64,000 nucleotides of DNA from Microbacterium hydrocarbonoxydans (GTDB lineage: Bacteria > Actinomycetota > Actinomycetes > Actinomycetales > Microbacteriaceae), in the NCBI RefSeq assembly GCF_023715885.1, contig NZ_JAMBOY010000003.1, positions 124,001 to 188,000 on the forward strand, written 5' to 3'. Numbering within the stretch: position 1 is the stretch's first letter; every line of letters begins with the position of its first letter. This document shows, in pieces, positions 52,607-60,072 of the stretch. The notes below the pieces were generated by a model that worked only from the letters and a program-made list of their open reading frames with translations, had not been told where the DNA came from and made no database searches. A program made the translations under genes and the position numbers.

Positions 52607-52969
52607 ATGAAGCGAACCGCCGCCATCGTCGCCGCCAGCCTCCTATTCCTCACAGGCTGCTCGAACTCGACGGCGGCTCCTGCGCCGACGGTCACCGTAT
52701 ACGAGACCGTGCCCGCAGCCGCCGAGCCCACTCCCGTGGCCCCCGTGGAGACGACGGCACCCGCCGCACCCGAGCCGGTTGTTCTCACAGAGGAGCAGCG
52801 GGCGACGATGAATACGACGTTCGGCGCTGAGTTGGGTACGGATGGGCCGCTCGGGATCTACTGCCCTATGGACCAGAGTGGCCGTGCGTACTATGCGGAT
52901 CTCGTTGCGAGGCAGCTGGACGGGTTCACGGAGGCCATGGTCCTGCAGTACCTCGCTGAGACCTGCTGA
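52607..52969 (+). CDS. Small lipoprotein at the left end of the prophage
   Basis: The 120-aa protein has the signal MKRTAAIVAASLLFLTGC with lipobox LTGC (Cys18). A Pro/Ala/Thr/Val-rich spacer runs to about residue 65, followed by a compact C-terminal region with TEEQRATMNTTFGAELG, LGIYCPMDQSGRAYYADLVARQLDGFTE and a final Cys, giving one possible disulfide. It reads against the structural genes, as lysogenic-conversion (moron) genes often do. A role in excluding related phages or changing the surface is possible but not shown. The message appears leaderless. Confidence 0.7.
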   Translation: MKRTAAIVAASLLFLTGCSNSTAAPAPTVTVYETVPAAAEPTPVAPVETTAPAAPEPVVLTEEQRATMNTTFGAELGTDGPLGIYCPMDQSGRAYYADLVARQLDGFTEAMVLQYLAETC

Positions 52970-53047
52970 AGATCCGGCAGTTCTCTCTCGAGCCTGACGA
53001 TACGATCAGAGCCAACCGACAGCGGCGTACTTCGAGGGAGAGACCAC

Positions 53048-53224
53048 ATGACGCTCAGTGATGACATTGCAAACCTCCGCAGAGAAACCCACCGCAAGGG
53101 GGAGCAGGGCATCCGAGGGCATGACAAGGCCAATGCGTATCTGGCCGTCCAGATCTCCGGCCTGTGGGATGCCATCGCACTTCTTGCGAAGGCCCACGAC
53201 GAGAAGGCCGTTGCCGAGGACTAG
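53048..53224 (+). CDS. 58-residue prophage protein
   Basis: ATG 53048, with GGGAGAG about six bases upstream, opens a 58-aa frame to TAG 53222-53224. The product is hydrophilic and helical: MTLSDDIANLRRETHRKG, then GHDKANAYLAVQISGLWDAI and an acidic end. It has no membrane segment, so a holin role is unlikely. Function is unknown. Its stop overlaps the stop of the sigma-like gene on the other strand within the four bases CTAG. Confidence 0.6.
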   Translation: MTLSDDIANLRRETHRKGEQGIRGHDKANAYLAVQISGLWDAIALLAKAHDEKAVAED

Positions 53225-54138
53225 GCCGCTGAGCGTCGCCGCTTGGCGTGGTGAACGATGATGCCGTAGCTGACGTCGAGCCGGCGTGAGACTTCTCGCA
53301 TTGACTCGCCCTGGCTGAGTAACTCGTCTGCTGCGGCCTGCTGGAACGGGGACATCGTGAGTTGCTTTGACCCGGGAACCTCATGGCGACCTTCGTGCAG
53401 CATGTCGACGAGATAGGACACGTCGGCGCGGAACGCCAGAGTGACGATGCCGAGGTACTCGGGGAGGTCTTTCTGGTGACGCTCGCGCAGGTACGTGACG
53501 AGCGACTCGGGTGGCTCCCATGGCATGTGCACTTGTCGGGGCATCGGGGCCGGGTCGTCGAGGAACTGGTTGCGTGCGAAGGCTCGAAGGTTCTTGAGGC
53601 CGGTTTGGGTGATGTTCCGCACCGTACCGGGCACCGCCGACATGACATCTGCTACGTCCACGAAGGGGAGCTCATCGAAGTAGCGCAGTGCGATAAGGGT
53701 CTTGTGGCGAGGTGACAACGTGGTGAAGAAATCGACGATGTCTTCGCGCGTGATCCGTGAGCCGGGGGCGTCCGTGGGGGTGCGAAGCGATGTGCGCTGT
53801 ACCTCCCATGTCTCCTCACCCAACTCGTCCGTGGTGGGTTCGTCGTACTCGCCCTTGTGGGCGATGTCGCGGTAGTACTTGCTGACGGTGCGTTTGACGT
53901 CTTCCTTCAGATACCACCAGAACAGGCCGCCGTTGCCCTCGCGACTCTTGCCCTGCTCGGCGAGAACGTCGTCCCACCGTCCGACGAGCTTGACGAGGGC
54001 GATTGCTGCGACCTGCTTGAGGTCGTCGATGGACATGAGGCAATTGCCGCGGTCGGCCATCCACGCGTAGTTCTTGACGATGTGCCCGCGTACGACGGGC
54101 AGGTACTCGCTGATGAGAGGGTCGTCACGAGTGAGCAT
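53221..54138 (-). CDS. Sigma-70-like prophage regulator
   Basis: The 305-aa protein looks like a divergent sigma factor. Residues about 8-58 resemble region 2, with GHIVKNYAWMADRG and DDLKQVAAIALVKLVGRWD. Residues about 134-186 resemble region 4 (FFTTLSPRHKTLIALRYFDEL, then VADVMSAVPGTVRNITQTGLKNLR). A third helical block near 265-300 (ELLSQGESMREVSRRLDVSYGIIV) is a second HTH-like unit. It is the last gene of the leftward structural operon, overlapping the fibre gene by 14 bases. It could direct late transcription or couple it to a host signal. GGAAG lies before the ATG. Confidence 0.7.
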   Translation of the reverse strand: MLTRDDPLISEYLPVVRGHIVKNYAWMADRGNCLMSIDDLKQVAAIALVKLVGRWDDVLAEQGKSREGNGGLFWWYLKEDVKRTVSKYYRDIAHKGEYDEPTTDELGEETWEVQRTSLRTPTDAPGSRITREDIVDFFTTLSPRHKTLIALRYFDELPFVDVADVMSAVPGTVRNITQTGLKNLRAFARNQFLDDPAPMPRQVHMPWEPPESLVTYLRERHQKDLPEYLGIVTLAFRADVSYLVDMLHEGRHEVPGSKQLTMSPFQQAAADELLSQGESMREVSRRLDVSYGIIVHHAKRRRSAA

Positions 54139-54874
54139 CGCTGGCTTCCAATTCAGACACCCGAGTCACCAGGCGCTGCACGGCGGGGAGGATCGCCATG
54201 AACATGCGCTCGTAGTGAATGCCCAGCACCTGATCGTTCTCGTCGTGGAACACGGCCCAAGGGAGTACCTCGGCGACGTCATCGGCGATGAGGCCATAGT
54301 CGTGGGAGCCGTCTGAGATCCAGTCGAACTCCACGATCTGAAGTTGTGCCAACTGTTCATCGGTGATGTTGATGGGTTCGATGTTGGTCTTGAAGCGCCG
54401 AGCGGAGGACGTGTTGCCGAGCGTGCCGTCCGGCTGGATGCCGACCGCGCGCCAGTTGACGATGGAGCGGCCGTGGACGGCCGGGTTCAGGTACCCGTCG
54501 TAGGCGGTCGATCCGTTCGGGATGTCTTCGAGGTCGGCGAGCTGGGTGGGGAATGCGTAGCCCGGTATCTGGTACTCGAGGCGGGTGCCGTTGTAGCCGA
54601 GCAGCGGTGTCTCGCCGGGTGCCACAGCACCGCTGTTGCGCCATGCGCTGATCGCGACCGCGGCACCCTTCGCCGTCGTGGCCCCGGTGCCGCCTCGTGC
54701 GATCGTGAGCGGCCAGAGGGCACTGATCTGAGCCGCTACCCAGTCACGGGTGGAGCGGATGCGCTGGACGATGTAGTCGCGTGTCTTGTTGACTTCGGTG
54801 TCGAGGGTGTTGGCCAGCGCTGTTCCAGGGACGAGATCCATACCGTCCGAGAGCGCGTCGTCTCCGATTGCCAT
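54125..54874 (-). CDS. Tail fibre/minor tail protein with S74 chaperone domain
   Basis: The 249-aa protein starts with a short attachment region, then ARGGTGATTAKGAA, a repeat-type motif of phage tail fibres. The C-terminal 100 residues match the intramolecular chaperone (peptidase S74): SSARRFKTNIEPINITDEQL, VEFDWISDGSHDYGLIADDVAEVLP and a final coiled coil (LPAVQRLVTRVSELEAS). The Ser in SSARRFK is the expected self-cleavage site. It would trimerise and form the host-binding fibre. Confidence 0.85.
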   Translation of the reverse strand: MAIGDDALSDGMDLVPGTALANTLDTEVNKTRDYIVQRIRSTRDWVAAQISALWPLTIARGGTGATTAKGAAVAISAWRNSGAVAPGETPLLGYNGTRLEYQIPGYAFPTQLADLEDIPNGSTAYDGYLNPAVHGRSIVNWRAVGIQPDGTLGNTSSARRFKTNIEPINITDEQLAQLQIVEFDWISDGSHDYGLIADDVAEVLPWAVFHDENDQVLGIHYERMFMAILPAVQRLVTRVSELEASDAHS

Positions 54875-54886
54875 GGCTGTTCCTTC

Positions 54887-56584
54887 CTAGAGTGCGTCGA
54901 TGGTGCCGACGAGGCTGTCGATGGTTCCGGCGAGTAGGTCGATGGCGCCGGTCGGGGTGTCGATGGTGCGGCTGGTGATGGTCATCTGGTCGCTGTCGAG
55001 GTCGAACTGCACGACGTTGGTCTGTCCGATCTGGGTGGGTGACCCTTCGAGCACGACGGTGATGCCCTGCTCGGCCTTGGCTGACCAGTCCGCGACGGTG
55101 GAGACGGTGACCTCCCGCCCACGTCCCTGAGCTCGTCGGACGACGTACGCGGCTCTGCCTGGACCCGGATAGGGGGTGGCGAGCTGGAATCGGCGCAGAC
55201 GCGTGTAGGAGGGTGTGAGCGATGCGGTCTCGACGAGCTGCTGCGTGGTTCCGGACTGGTCCTTCCACTCGTACTCGACCGCCGCGGCGTCGAACCAGTC
55301 GTCGTCGTCTCGGCTGGTCTTCTCCGAACCGGCCGCCATGTTCACCGCGTGACGGATCTCGAGCGCCCCTCCGGCGTCGTAGTTCTCGTCTCGAAGGGTC
55401 CACACCCGCTGCTCGTCGCACACGAGCCGGCGCCCGGCCGCCTGGACCAGCGGCGCGAGGAAGGTCAGCGCATCCTGGCCGGCCTTCCAGATCAGCGCGT
55501 CGGGGGTGGCCGCATTGATCTTCACACGCCTCGTCGAGACAGAGGCGTGTGCCGTGTTCGCCCACTCGTAGTCGTACTGGGTGGTATCGGTGGTCGACCC
55601 GTCGAAGTAGAGGCCGTCGGCGACGAGGTCTCCCGTGGCCTCGCTGAGCCGCCATGCGGTGACGTCGACTTCCTCACTGCCGCCGAGTTGGTTCGCGCGG
55701 ACGCGCACGCGGATCTTCGCGGTGTTGGCGTACGCCGCGAAGGGTGCCGTGACAGCGCGCTTCCAGGTGCCCGCCGTCATGGTGGTCGTGACCGGTGGGA
55801 TGAATCCGAGGATGTTGCCGGAGGCGTCGAAGCAGACGGCGTCGAGGATGATCTGCCGTCCGGTCGCTCCGCTCAGGTCTACCGACAGCACGTGATGCTT
55901 GCCGCCGCTGAGTGACACGGCACTCTCGCCGATGTAGATCTCGGCGTTGTTCGTGAAGACGCCTGCGTTCGACACGTACGCGACGTAGGTGGGGGAGTAC
56001 GCAGGACCGCCTGTTGTTCGACGTGTGGGCGTGAGCCCGCCGCTCGTCTGAGTCCAGGCCCAGTCGGTCGTGTTCGTGCCCGCGCGTGGGTTACGGATGA
56101 GGTTGGAGCTGTTTGCCAGTGCGGGCACCGTGACGTCGATCCCACCCGGCGAGAGCACCGTGCCGGGGATGACCTTGCCCAGCACGTACCCGACGAGTAA
56201 CCGAAGCGACGACTGGTAGTTCAGGGGCGCGGTGTCGTCTGCCAGGGGAGCGTAGTCGGACAGGAGCGCCTCGTCGGAAGCAAGAGTGAGCGTGACGGTG
56301 GCTTCGGCGAGGTCGACAGACCGGTCGCGCAAAGTGAGGTCGAAGACGCGGTGCTGCACGCCCCACGGGAACGTCGCGAGCACGTCGATCAGGATCCGCG
56401 GCGGCGGCGAGGTGCGGGGGTCCAGAGCGGCGAGGACGGTCAGCGAGGGCACCGCGATGACAACCGTTCCCTGCACGTGAGGGCGGCGTCGAGCGTCGAG
56501 CGAGACGCTGCCCGTTCGCTTGCTCAACTGCACGTTCGGCGAGCCCTTGAGCGCCACCGTGTAGACGTGCGAGGAGTCGGTCAC
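54887..56584 (-). CDS. Minor tail/baseplate-type protein with carbohydrate-binding-like insert
   Basis: The 565-aa protein has a tail-hub-like N-terminus (VYTVALKGSPNVQLSKRTGSVSL, then ILIDVLATFPWGVQHRVFDLTLRDR). Residues about 165-320 form a beta-rich module with SNLIRNPRAGTNTTDWAWT, the usual opening of carbohydrate-binding inserts in phage tails. The rest returns to a hub-like pattern (DALTFLAPLVQAAGRRLVCDE, VWTLRDENYD, VVLEGSPTQIGQTNVVQFDL). The C-terminus carries near-repeats, GAIDLLAGTIDSLVGTIDAL. It probably forms the tail tip and binds cell-wall glycans. It starts within the end of the previous gene (4-base overlap). Confidence 0.75.
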   Translation of the reverse strand: MTDSSHVYTVALKGSPNVQLSKRTGSVSLDARRRPHVQGTVVIAVPSLTVLAALDPRTSPPPRILIDVLATFPWGVQHRVFDLTLRDRSVDLAEATVTLTLASDEALLSDYAPLADDTAPLNYQSSLRLLVGYVLGKVIPGTVLSPGGIDVTVPALANSSNLIRNPRAGTNTTDWAWTQTSGGLTPTRRTTGGPAYSPTYVAYVSNAGVFTNNAEIYIGESAVSLSGGKHHVLSVDLSGATGRQIILDAVCFDASGNILGFIPPVTTTMTAGTWKRAVTAPFAAYANTAKIRVRVRANQLGGSEEVDVTAWRLSEATGDLVADGLYFDGSTTDTTQYDYEWANTAHASVSTRRVKINAATPDALIWKAGQDALTFLAPLVQAAGRRLVCDEQRVWTLRDENYDAGGALEIRHAVNMAAGSEKTSRDDDDWFDAAAVEYEWKDQSGTTQQLVETASLTPSYTRLRRFQLATPYPGPGRAAYVVRRAQGRGREVTVSTVADWSAKAEQGITVVLEGSPTQIGQTNVVQFDLDSDQMTITSRTIDTPTGAIDLLAGTIDSLVGTIDAL

Positions 56585-56937
56585 GGCTTCACCTCACGGA
56601 AGGGGATCGTGAGCTTCCAGTCGCCCGCTGCGCCGAGTTCGATGCCGATATCGCCGTCGGCGACCACGAACGTCATGGCGATCTCGGGGATTTCGGAGTG
56701 CTCGAGCCCGAACTTCTGAGCGGTGCGGAGGACGGCGCGTGCAGCGTGGGCGGCCGCGCCATCAGCGAAGACGAAGATGAACGTTCCGCGTCGCATTCCG
56801 AACGGCCGGAACGTCACGTCGTCATCCTCGCGTCCGAGGATCGGATGCATGATCGTGCGAGCCTCTGAGGTCTCCGCCCAGTTCGGCATCGACGTCGGGA
56901 TGATCTCGCCCGCGCTGTGTGTGATCGTCGCGCCCAT
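56581..56937 (-). CDS. Small tail protein (tail tip, 118 aa)
   Basis: The 118-aa protein has strands typical of phage tail components: MGATITHSAGEIIPTSMPNW, TIMHPILGREDDDVTFRPFG, GTFIFVFADGAAAHAARAVL and MTFVVADGDIGIELGAAGDWKLTIPFREV. It lies between the tape measure and the large tail protein, the place of distal tail-like proteins, but is too short for a classic Dit. ATG 56937 overlaps the tape-measure TAA (TAATG), with GGGGAG eight bases upstream; a GTG at 56946 is less likely. Confidence 0.65.
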   Translation of the reverse strand: MGATITHSAGEIIPTSMPNWAETSEARTIMHPILGREDDDVTFRPFGMRRGTFIFVFADGAAAHAARAVLRTAQKFGLEHSEIPEIAMTFVVADGDIGIELGAAGDWKLTIPFREVKP

Positions 56938-58340
56938 TACTGCCACTCCCCATCCGGCGTGATGACCTTGCCCTTGTACGTGATCGTCTTGCCGTTGTTG
57001 CGGATGAAGAACCCATCGAGGTCGCGCTGCGCCTGGTCGATTGCCGTCCGGGCCTGCAGCACGATTTCCTTGCCGTTCACGTCCGCGACAACGCCGTCCA
57101 CGTCGCCGCGGAACTTGTCGACGTTGGCGGTGGCCTGGCCGGTGTCAGCGTCGATCAGCACCTTCTGGCCGTCGGGGAGCGTGAGGAGGCGGTTGCCGAG
57201 CTCGTCGACCTCTTCCTTTGCGGTTCCCGCCGATTCGATCAGGCCGAGCAGCACCTTCGAGCTGTAGTCGGTCGCCGTTGCCGTCTTGTCGGCGTACTCC
57301 TGCGTGGTGGTGACGACTTCTCTCCACCGGTCGCGAATGTCAGCGACGTCGCTCTTCAGGGTCTTCTTGTTGGTCGTTCCGGTGAGCTCGTACGAGTTGG
57401 AGTCTTCGAGCAGTCGGTTGATCTGCTGCTGCACCGCCTGCTGCGCTTCGAGGTCTCCGGTGTTCGCGGCGATGACCGTGGACCGGTCCAGTCCGAGTTG
57501 AGTTGCGTCAGCGAGTACCCGCTTGTACTCGTCGGCGCGATCGGTATTGAAGATCAGGTCCATCGCGTCGGCGATCTTGGTCTGCTCGTCGATGAAGAGT
57601 CGCCCGTCCTGCGCGGCCCCCTCGTAGGCTGCTCCGATGCGCTCGCGCATCCGGTCGGCGGCTTCCTGCTGCTTCTGCAGCTCGGCAGTGACGAGTCCGA
57701 GTCCGACTGCTCCCGCCGCTAGTCCGGCTGCGCCTACGATGCCTGCTGGCCCCGATCCGGCGAGAGTGCCGGCGAGCCCTCCGAGAGTGTCCTGTCCAAC
57801 CTGCCCGAGATCGGCGAGGTTGTCGCGCACGCTCGAAACCGCCTCTGAGAGGTTCTGACCGACCTCGGAGACTACCTCCTGCGCTCCGTCGGAGAGCTTG
57901 CCGAGCCCCTTCTTGCCACGGTCGCCTACGTCATCGGCGTCGTCAGCGAGCTTCTTCGTCTCGCGCTGCGCGTCCTTCAGGGAGTCCTCGAGCTTGTCGA
58001 TGGCGCGTTCGCCGTCTCGCCCTGACTCCTTGAACTCGTCGCCGATCCGCTCGACGGCTCGCTCTGCCTGCTTCGCGTTGAGGCCCATGTCACGGAGCGC
58101 GGACTTGATATCTTCGTCCGACTTGCCCGCTTTACGGGATGCGTCCACGAGCTTGGCTGCGAACGCTGAGACGTCGCCGCCTGCTTTGCCCGACGCCTGG
58201 CCCGCGTCGCCGACAGCGTCGCCGAGCCGATCCATCGCGTCCGCGGCGTCCTCCACGGGGTTGATGACCCCGGAGCGGACGTTGTCTTCGAACGCGCGGG
58301 TGTCGGCGCCGATGCCGATCTCGTGAATCCTCGCCATCAC
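56937..58340 (-). CDS. Tape measure protein (short)
   Basis: The 467-aa protein is mainly helical. Charged coiled-coil repeats span about 30-190 (KAGKSDEDIKSALRDMG, AERAVERIGDEFKESG, KLEDSLKDAQRETKKLADDA). A hydrophobic Gly/Ala-rich segment follows near 195-230 (GSGPAGIVGAAGLAAGAVGLGLV), then more helices. This is the layout of tape measure proteins, which set tail length. At about 0.15 nm per residue it predicts a tail near 70 nm. It is much shorter than the common 700-1500 residues. It overlaps both neighbours. Confidence 0.82.
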   Translation of the reverse strand: MMARIHEIGIGADTRAFEDNVRSGVINPVEDAADAMDRLGDAVGDAGQASGKAGGDVSAFAAKLVDASRKAGKSDEDIKSALRDMGLNAKQAERAVERIGDEFKESGRDGERAIDKLEDSLKDAQRETKKLADDADDVGDRGKKGLGKLSDGAQEVVSEVGQNLSEAVSSVRDNLADLGQVGQDTLGGLAGTLAGSGPAGIVGAAGLAAGAVGLGLVTAELQKQQEAADRMRERIGAAYEGAAQDGRLFIDEQTKIADAMDLIFNTDRADEYKRVLADATQLGLDRSTVIAANTGDLEAQQAVQQQINRLLEDSNSYELTGTTNKKTLKSDVADIRDRWREVVTTTQEYADKTATATDYSSKVLLGLIESAGTAKEEVDELGNRLLTLPDGQKVLIDADTGQATANVDKFRGDVDGVVADVNGKEIVLQARTAIDQAQRDLDGFFIRNNGKTITYKGKVITPDGEWQ

Positions 58341-58837
58341 TTCTTCCCGTCGAATGCGTCGAGCAGAGAGCGATAGGCGCTCTGGATGGCCACGGAGGTG
58401 ATGCGGGGGATGGCCTCAAGCGCGGCGGGGTAGACCACGTTGCCGCCGCGACGTGGAGCTCCGAATGCGTTGCCGAGTCGACGGTTGTAGGACTTGCCCT
58501 TCTTCGACCGCTGGGTGATGACCTTCTCCGGGTTGGCGCCGAACTCTGCGCCGAATGCCACCGTGGGAACGGCCGTTCCGGACGACAGCTTCCCGATGCC
58601 TCCGGAGCGAAGGTAGATGTTGCGGGTCGCGACACCGACCCGGGCCGTGTTCACTAGTGCCCTCTGCTGCAGGCGAGTCTCGGCACGGCCTCGGGTCTCC
58701 TCCACCCAGATGGGCTCGGCTTCCTTCCGCGTGTATGCGGTGACGTTCTTGCGGGCCTCTGCGGGGACTGCCCGCAGAGCGATGAGCAGATCCCGCAGAG
58801 GCGAATCGATCAGAAGACTGATCCGCCCCGATGTCAT
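58337..58837 (-). CDS. Phage structural protein of uncertain role (gp10-like)
   Basis: The 166-aa basic protein has a helical N-terminus (ISLLIDSPLRDLLIALRAVP, then AEARKNVTAYTRKEAEPIWVE) and a Gly/Arg/Lys-rich second half (FGAPRRGGNVVYPAALEAIP). It recalls HK97 gp10-type head-tail proteins, but it sits between tail tube and tape measure where tail-assembly chaperones usually are. No slippery site or frameshift pair is visible. Its stop overlaps the tape measure start by four bases. Confidence 0.55.
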   Translation of the reverse strand: MTSGRISLLIDSPLRDLLIALRAVPAEARKNVTAYTRKEAEPIWVEETRGRAETRLQQRALVNTARVGVATRNIYLRSGGIGKLSSGTAVPTVAFGAEFGANPEKVITQRSKKGKSYNRRLGNAFGAPRRGGNVVYPAALEAIPRITSVAIQSAYRSLLDAFDGKK

Positions 58838-58840
58838 GCG

Positions 58841-59254
58841 TCAGCCCTCAGTGGGTGCGGAGAACGCCGGCTGGCCGTTGATCGGCAGGTTCACCGTCGC
58901 CGCGTGGATGGCTGCAGCACCGCCACCGAACTGGCCGGCGAGAACACGGGCGCTGAACGTCGCGACCTGGCCGCCATCGTCAGGGGTGTAGGTGAACGTC
59001 TTCATCTGGCCGTGCCACTCGATGAGCTTCTGCGAGAAGCTGTTCGGGGTCTTCCAATCCTGGTTGTACCCGAGCTGCGCGACCCACGCGTTGCCCCCGA
59101 CGAACTGCGTGACGCCGCCGCCGATGTCGGTGGTCGTCGCGGTCGGGGCGGTGGGCACGAGCGCGCACGAGGTGACGGCGGCGGTGTAGTCGTCGCCTTC
59201 GACGGTGATCTTTCCTGTGGTGCCGAAGTATGCGGCGTTGGCGATGGTGGGCAT
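58841..59254 (-). CDS. Major tail tube protein
   Basis: The 137-aa beta-rich protein has the tail-tube order: IANAAYFGTTGKITVEGDDY, TAAVTSCALVPTAPT, WVAQLGYNQDWKTPNSFSQKL and MKTFTYTPDDGGQVATFSARVL. Size and position after the connectors and before the tape measure support this. It would stack as hexamers along the tail. It begins three bases after the end of the upstream tail-completion gene. Confidence 0.8.
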   Translation of the reverse strand: MPTIANAAYFGTTGKITVEGDDYTAAVTSCALVPTAPTATTTDIGGGVTQFVGGNAWVAQLGYNQDWKTPNSFSQKLIEWHGQMKTFTYTPDDGGQVATFSARVLAGQFGGGAAAIHAATVNLPINGQPAFSAPTEG

Positions 59255-59256
59255 GT

Positions 59257-59664
59257 CTACTGCTCCTTGGTTTCAGTGAGGACGGTAAGAGGGATGCGCC
59301 AGACCCATTGCCCGGTCGCTTCGAAGGTCTGCTTTGTCGCGGGCGACCAGTAGATGTCCGACTGCTTGTCGAGAATGCGGATGAGAGTGAGAGCGAGTTC
59401 GTCTACGTCGTCCTCGCCCTTCTCCCCGGTCTTTGGCGACCCCAGGACGATGTCGATTCCCGCGGCGACCGCGCCGCCTGCGAGCCTCTGACCGAACGCT
59501 TCCTGATCGAATCGAGTGAACTCGAACATGATGAGCGGAGTGCGGTACTCGGTCGGTGGCGCCTTCAGGTACTCGTCGATGGTCCAGCGCTTGAACCCCT
59601 GGGGGAGCGCGGGCGCTAGGCGCTCCTTGAGCGTGGCCCTGACGCTGCCGAGGTCACCAAACAT
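59257..59664 (-). CDS. Tail terminator/completion-type protein
   Basis: The 135-aa protein (MFGDLGSVRATLKERLAPALP at the start) contains RTPLIMFEFTRFDQEAFGQ, IDIVLGSPKTGEKGEDDVDELALTL and WSPATKQTFEATGQWVWRIPLTVLTE. This pattern of strands and a helix fits tail-completion proteins that cap the tail tube. ATG 59664 is chosen over the longer frame because it has a G-rich ribosome site and overlaps the upstream stop by 11 bases. Confidence 0.65.
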   Translation of the reverse strand: MFGDLGSVRATLKERLAPALPQGFKRWTIDEYLKAPPTEYRTPLIMFEFTRFDQEAFGQRLAGGAVAAGIDIVLGSPKTGEKGEDDVDELALTLIRILDKQSDIYWSPATKQTFEATGQWVWRIPLTVLTETKEQ

Positions 59665-60070
59665 GAGCGACCCCCGACTGTGGGCGGATGACTTTCTGGA
59701 TCTCCTTCGACAGCGGTCGGGGGACGAACGAGAATCCGTCCGGGCCGATCGAGTCGCCGACGATGCGGCCGGCGTTGTAGAGGTTCTTGGCCTGCATGAG
59801 CTGGGCGAAGACGTACCGTGGTGGGATCTCGGGCAGGTCTTCACCCAACTCGGCCTGGACTGCGGCGATCTTTGAGGCCGGGTAGCCGAGCCGCTCGAGC
59901 AGATTCACGACCTGTTCGAGCGGCTCGCCGGTTGCCGCGTAGGCGACGACCTGAACGCGCGCAGTGTCAAGGAGCATCCCGCAGAGCTCCTCGTTATCGG
60001 TAGGCGCGTCCGACCAGGCCTCTTCGATGCGATGCACCTGAGACCCGTCGTACGTGCTGTACCAATCCAT
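59654..60070 (-). CDS. Head-tail connector-type protein
   Basis: The 138-aa mostly helical protein begins MDWYSTYDGSQVHRIEEAWSDAPTDNEELCGML and continues with ARVQVVAYAATGEPLEQVV, YPASKIAAVQAELGEDLPEIPPRYVFAQLMQAKNLYN (split here from a longer run). The YxxAQLxQAKxLWxA-like stretch is typical of short connectors in small actinophages. It directly follows the capsid gene, in the adaptor position. Confidence 0.7.
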   Translation of the reverse strand: MDWYSTYDGSQVHRIEEAWSDAPTDNEELCGMLLDTARVQVVAYAATGEPLEQVVNLLERLGYPASKIAAVQAELGEDLPEIPPRYVFAQLMQAKNLYNAGRIVGDSIGPDGFSFVPRPLSKEIQKVIRPQSGVAHVW

Positions 60071-60072
60071 CG

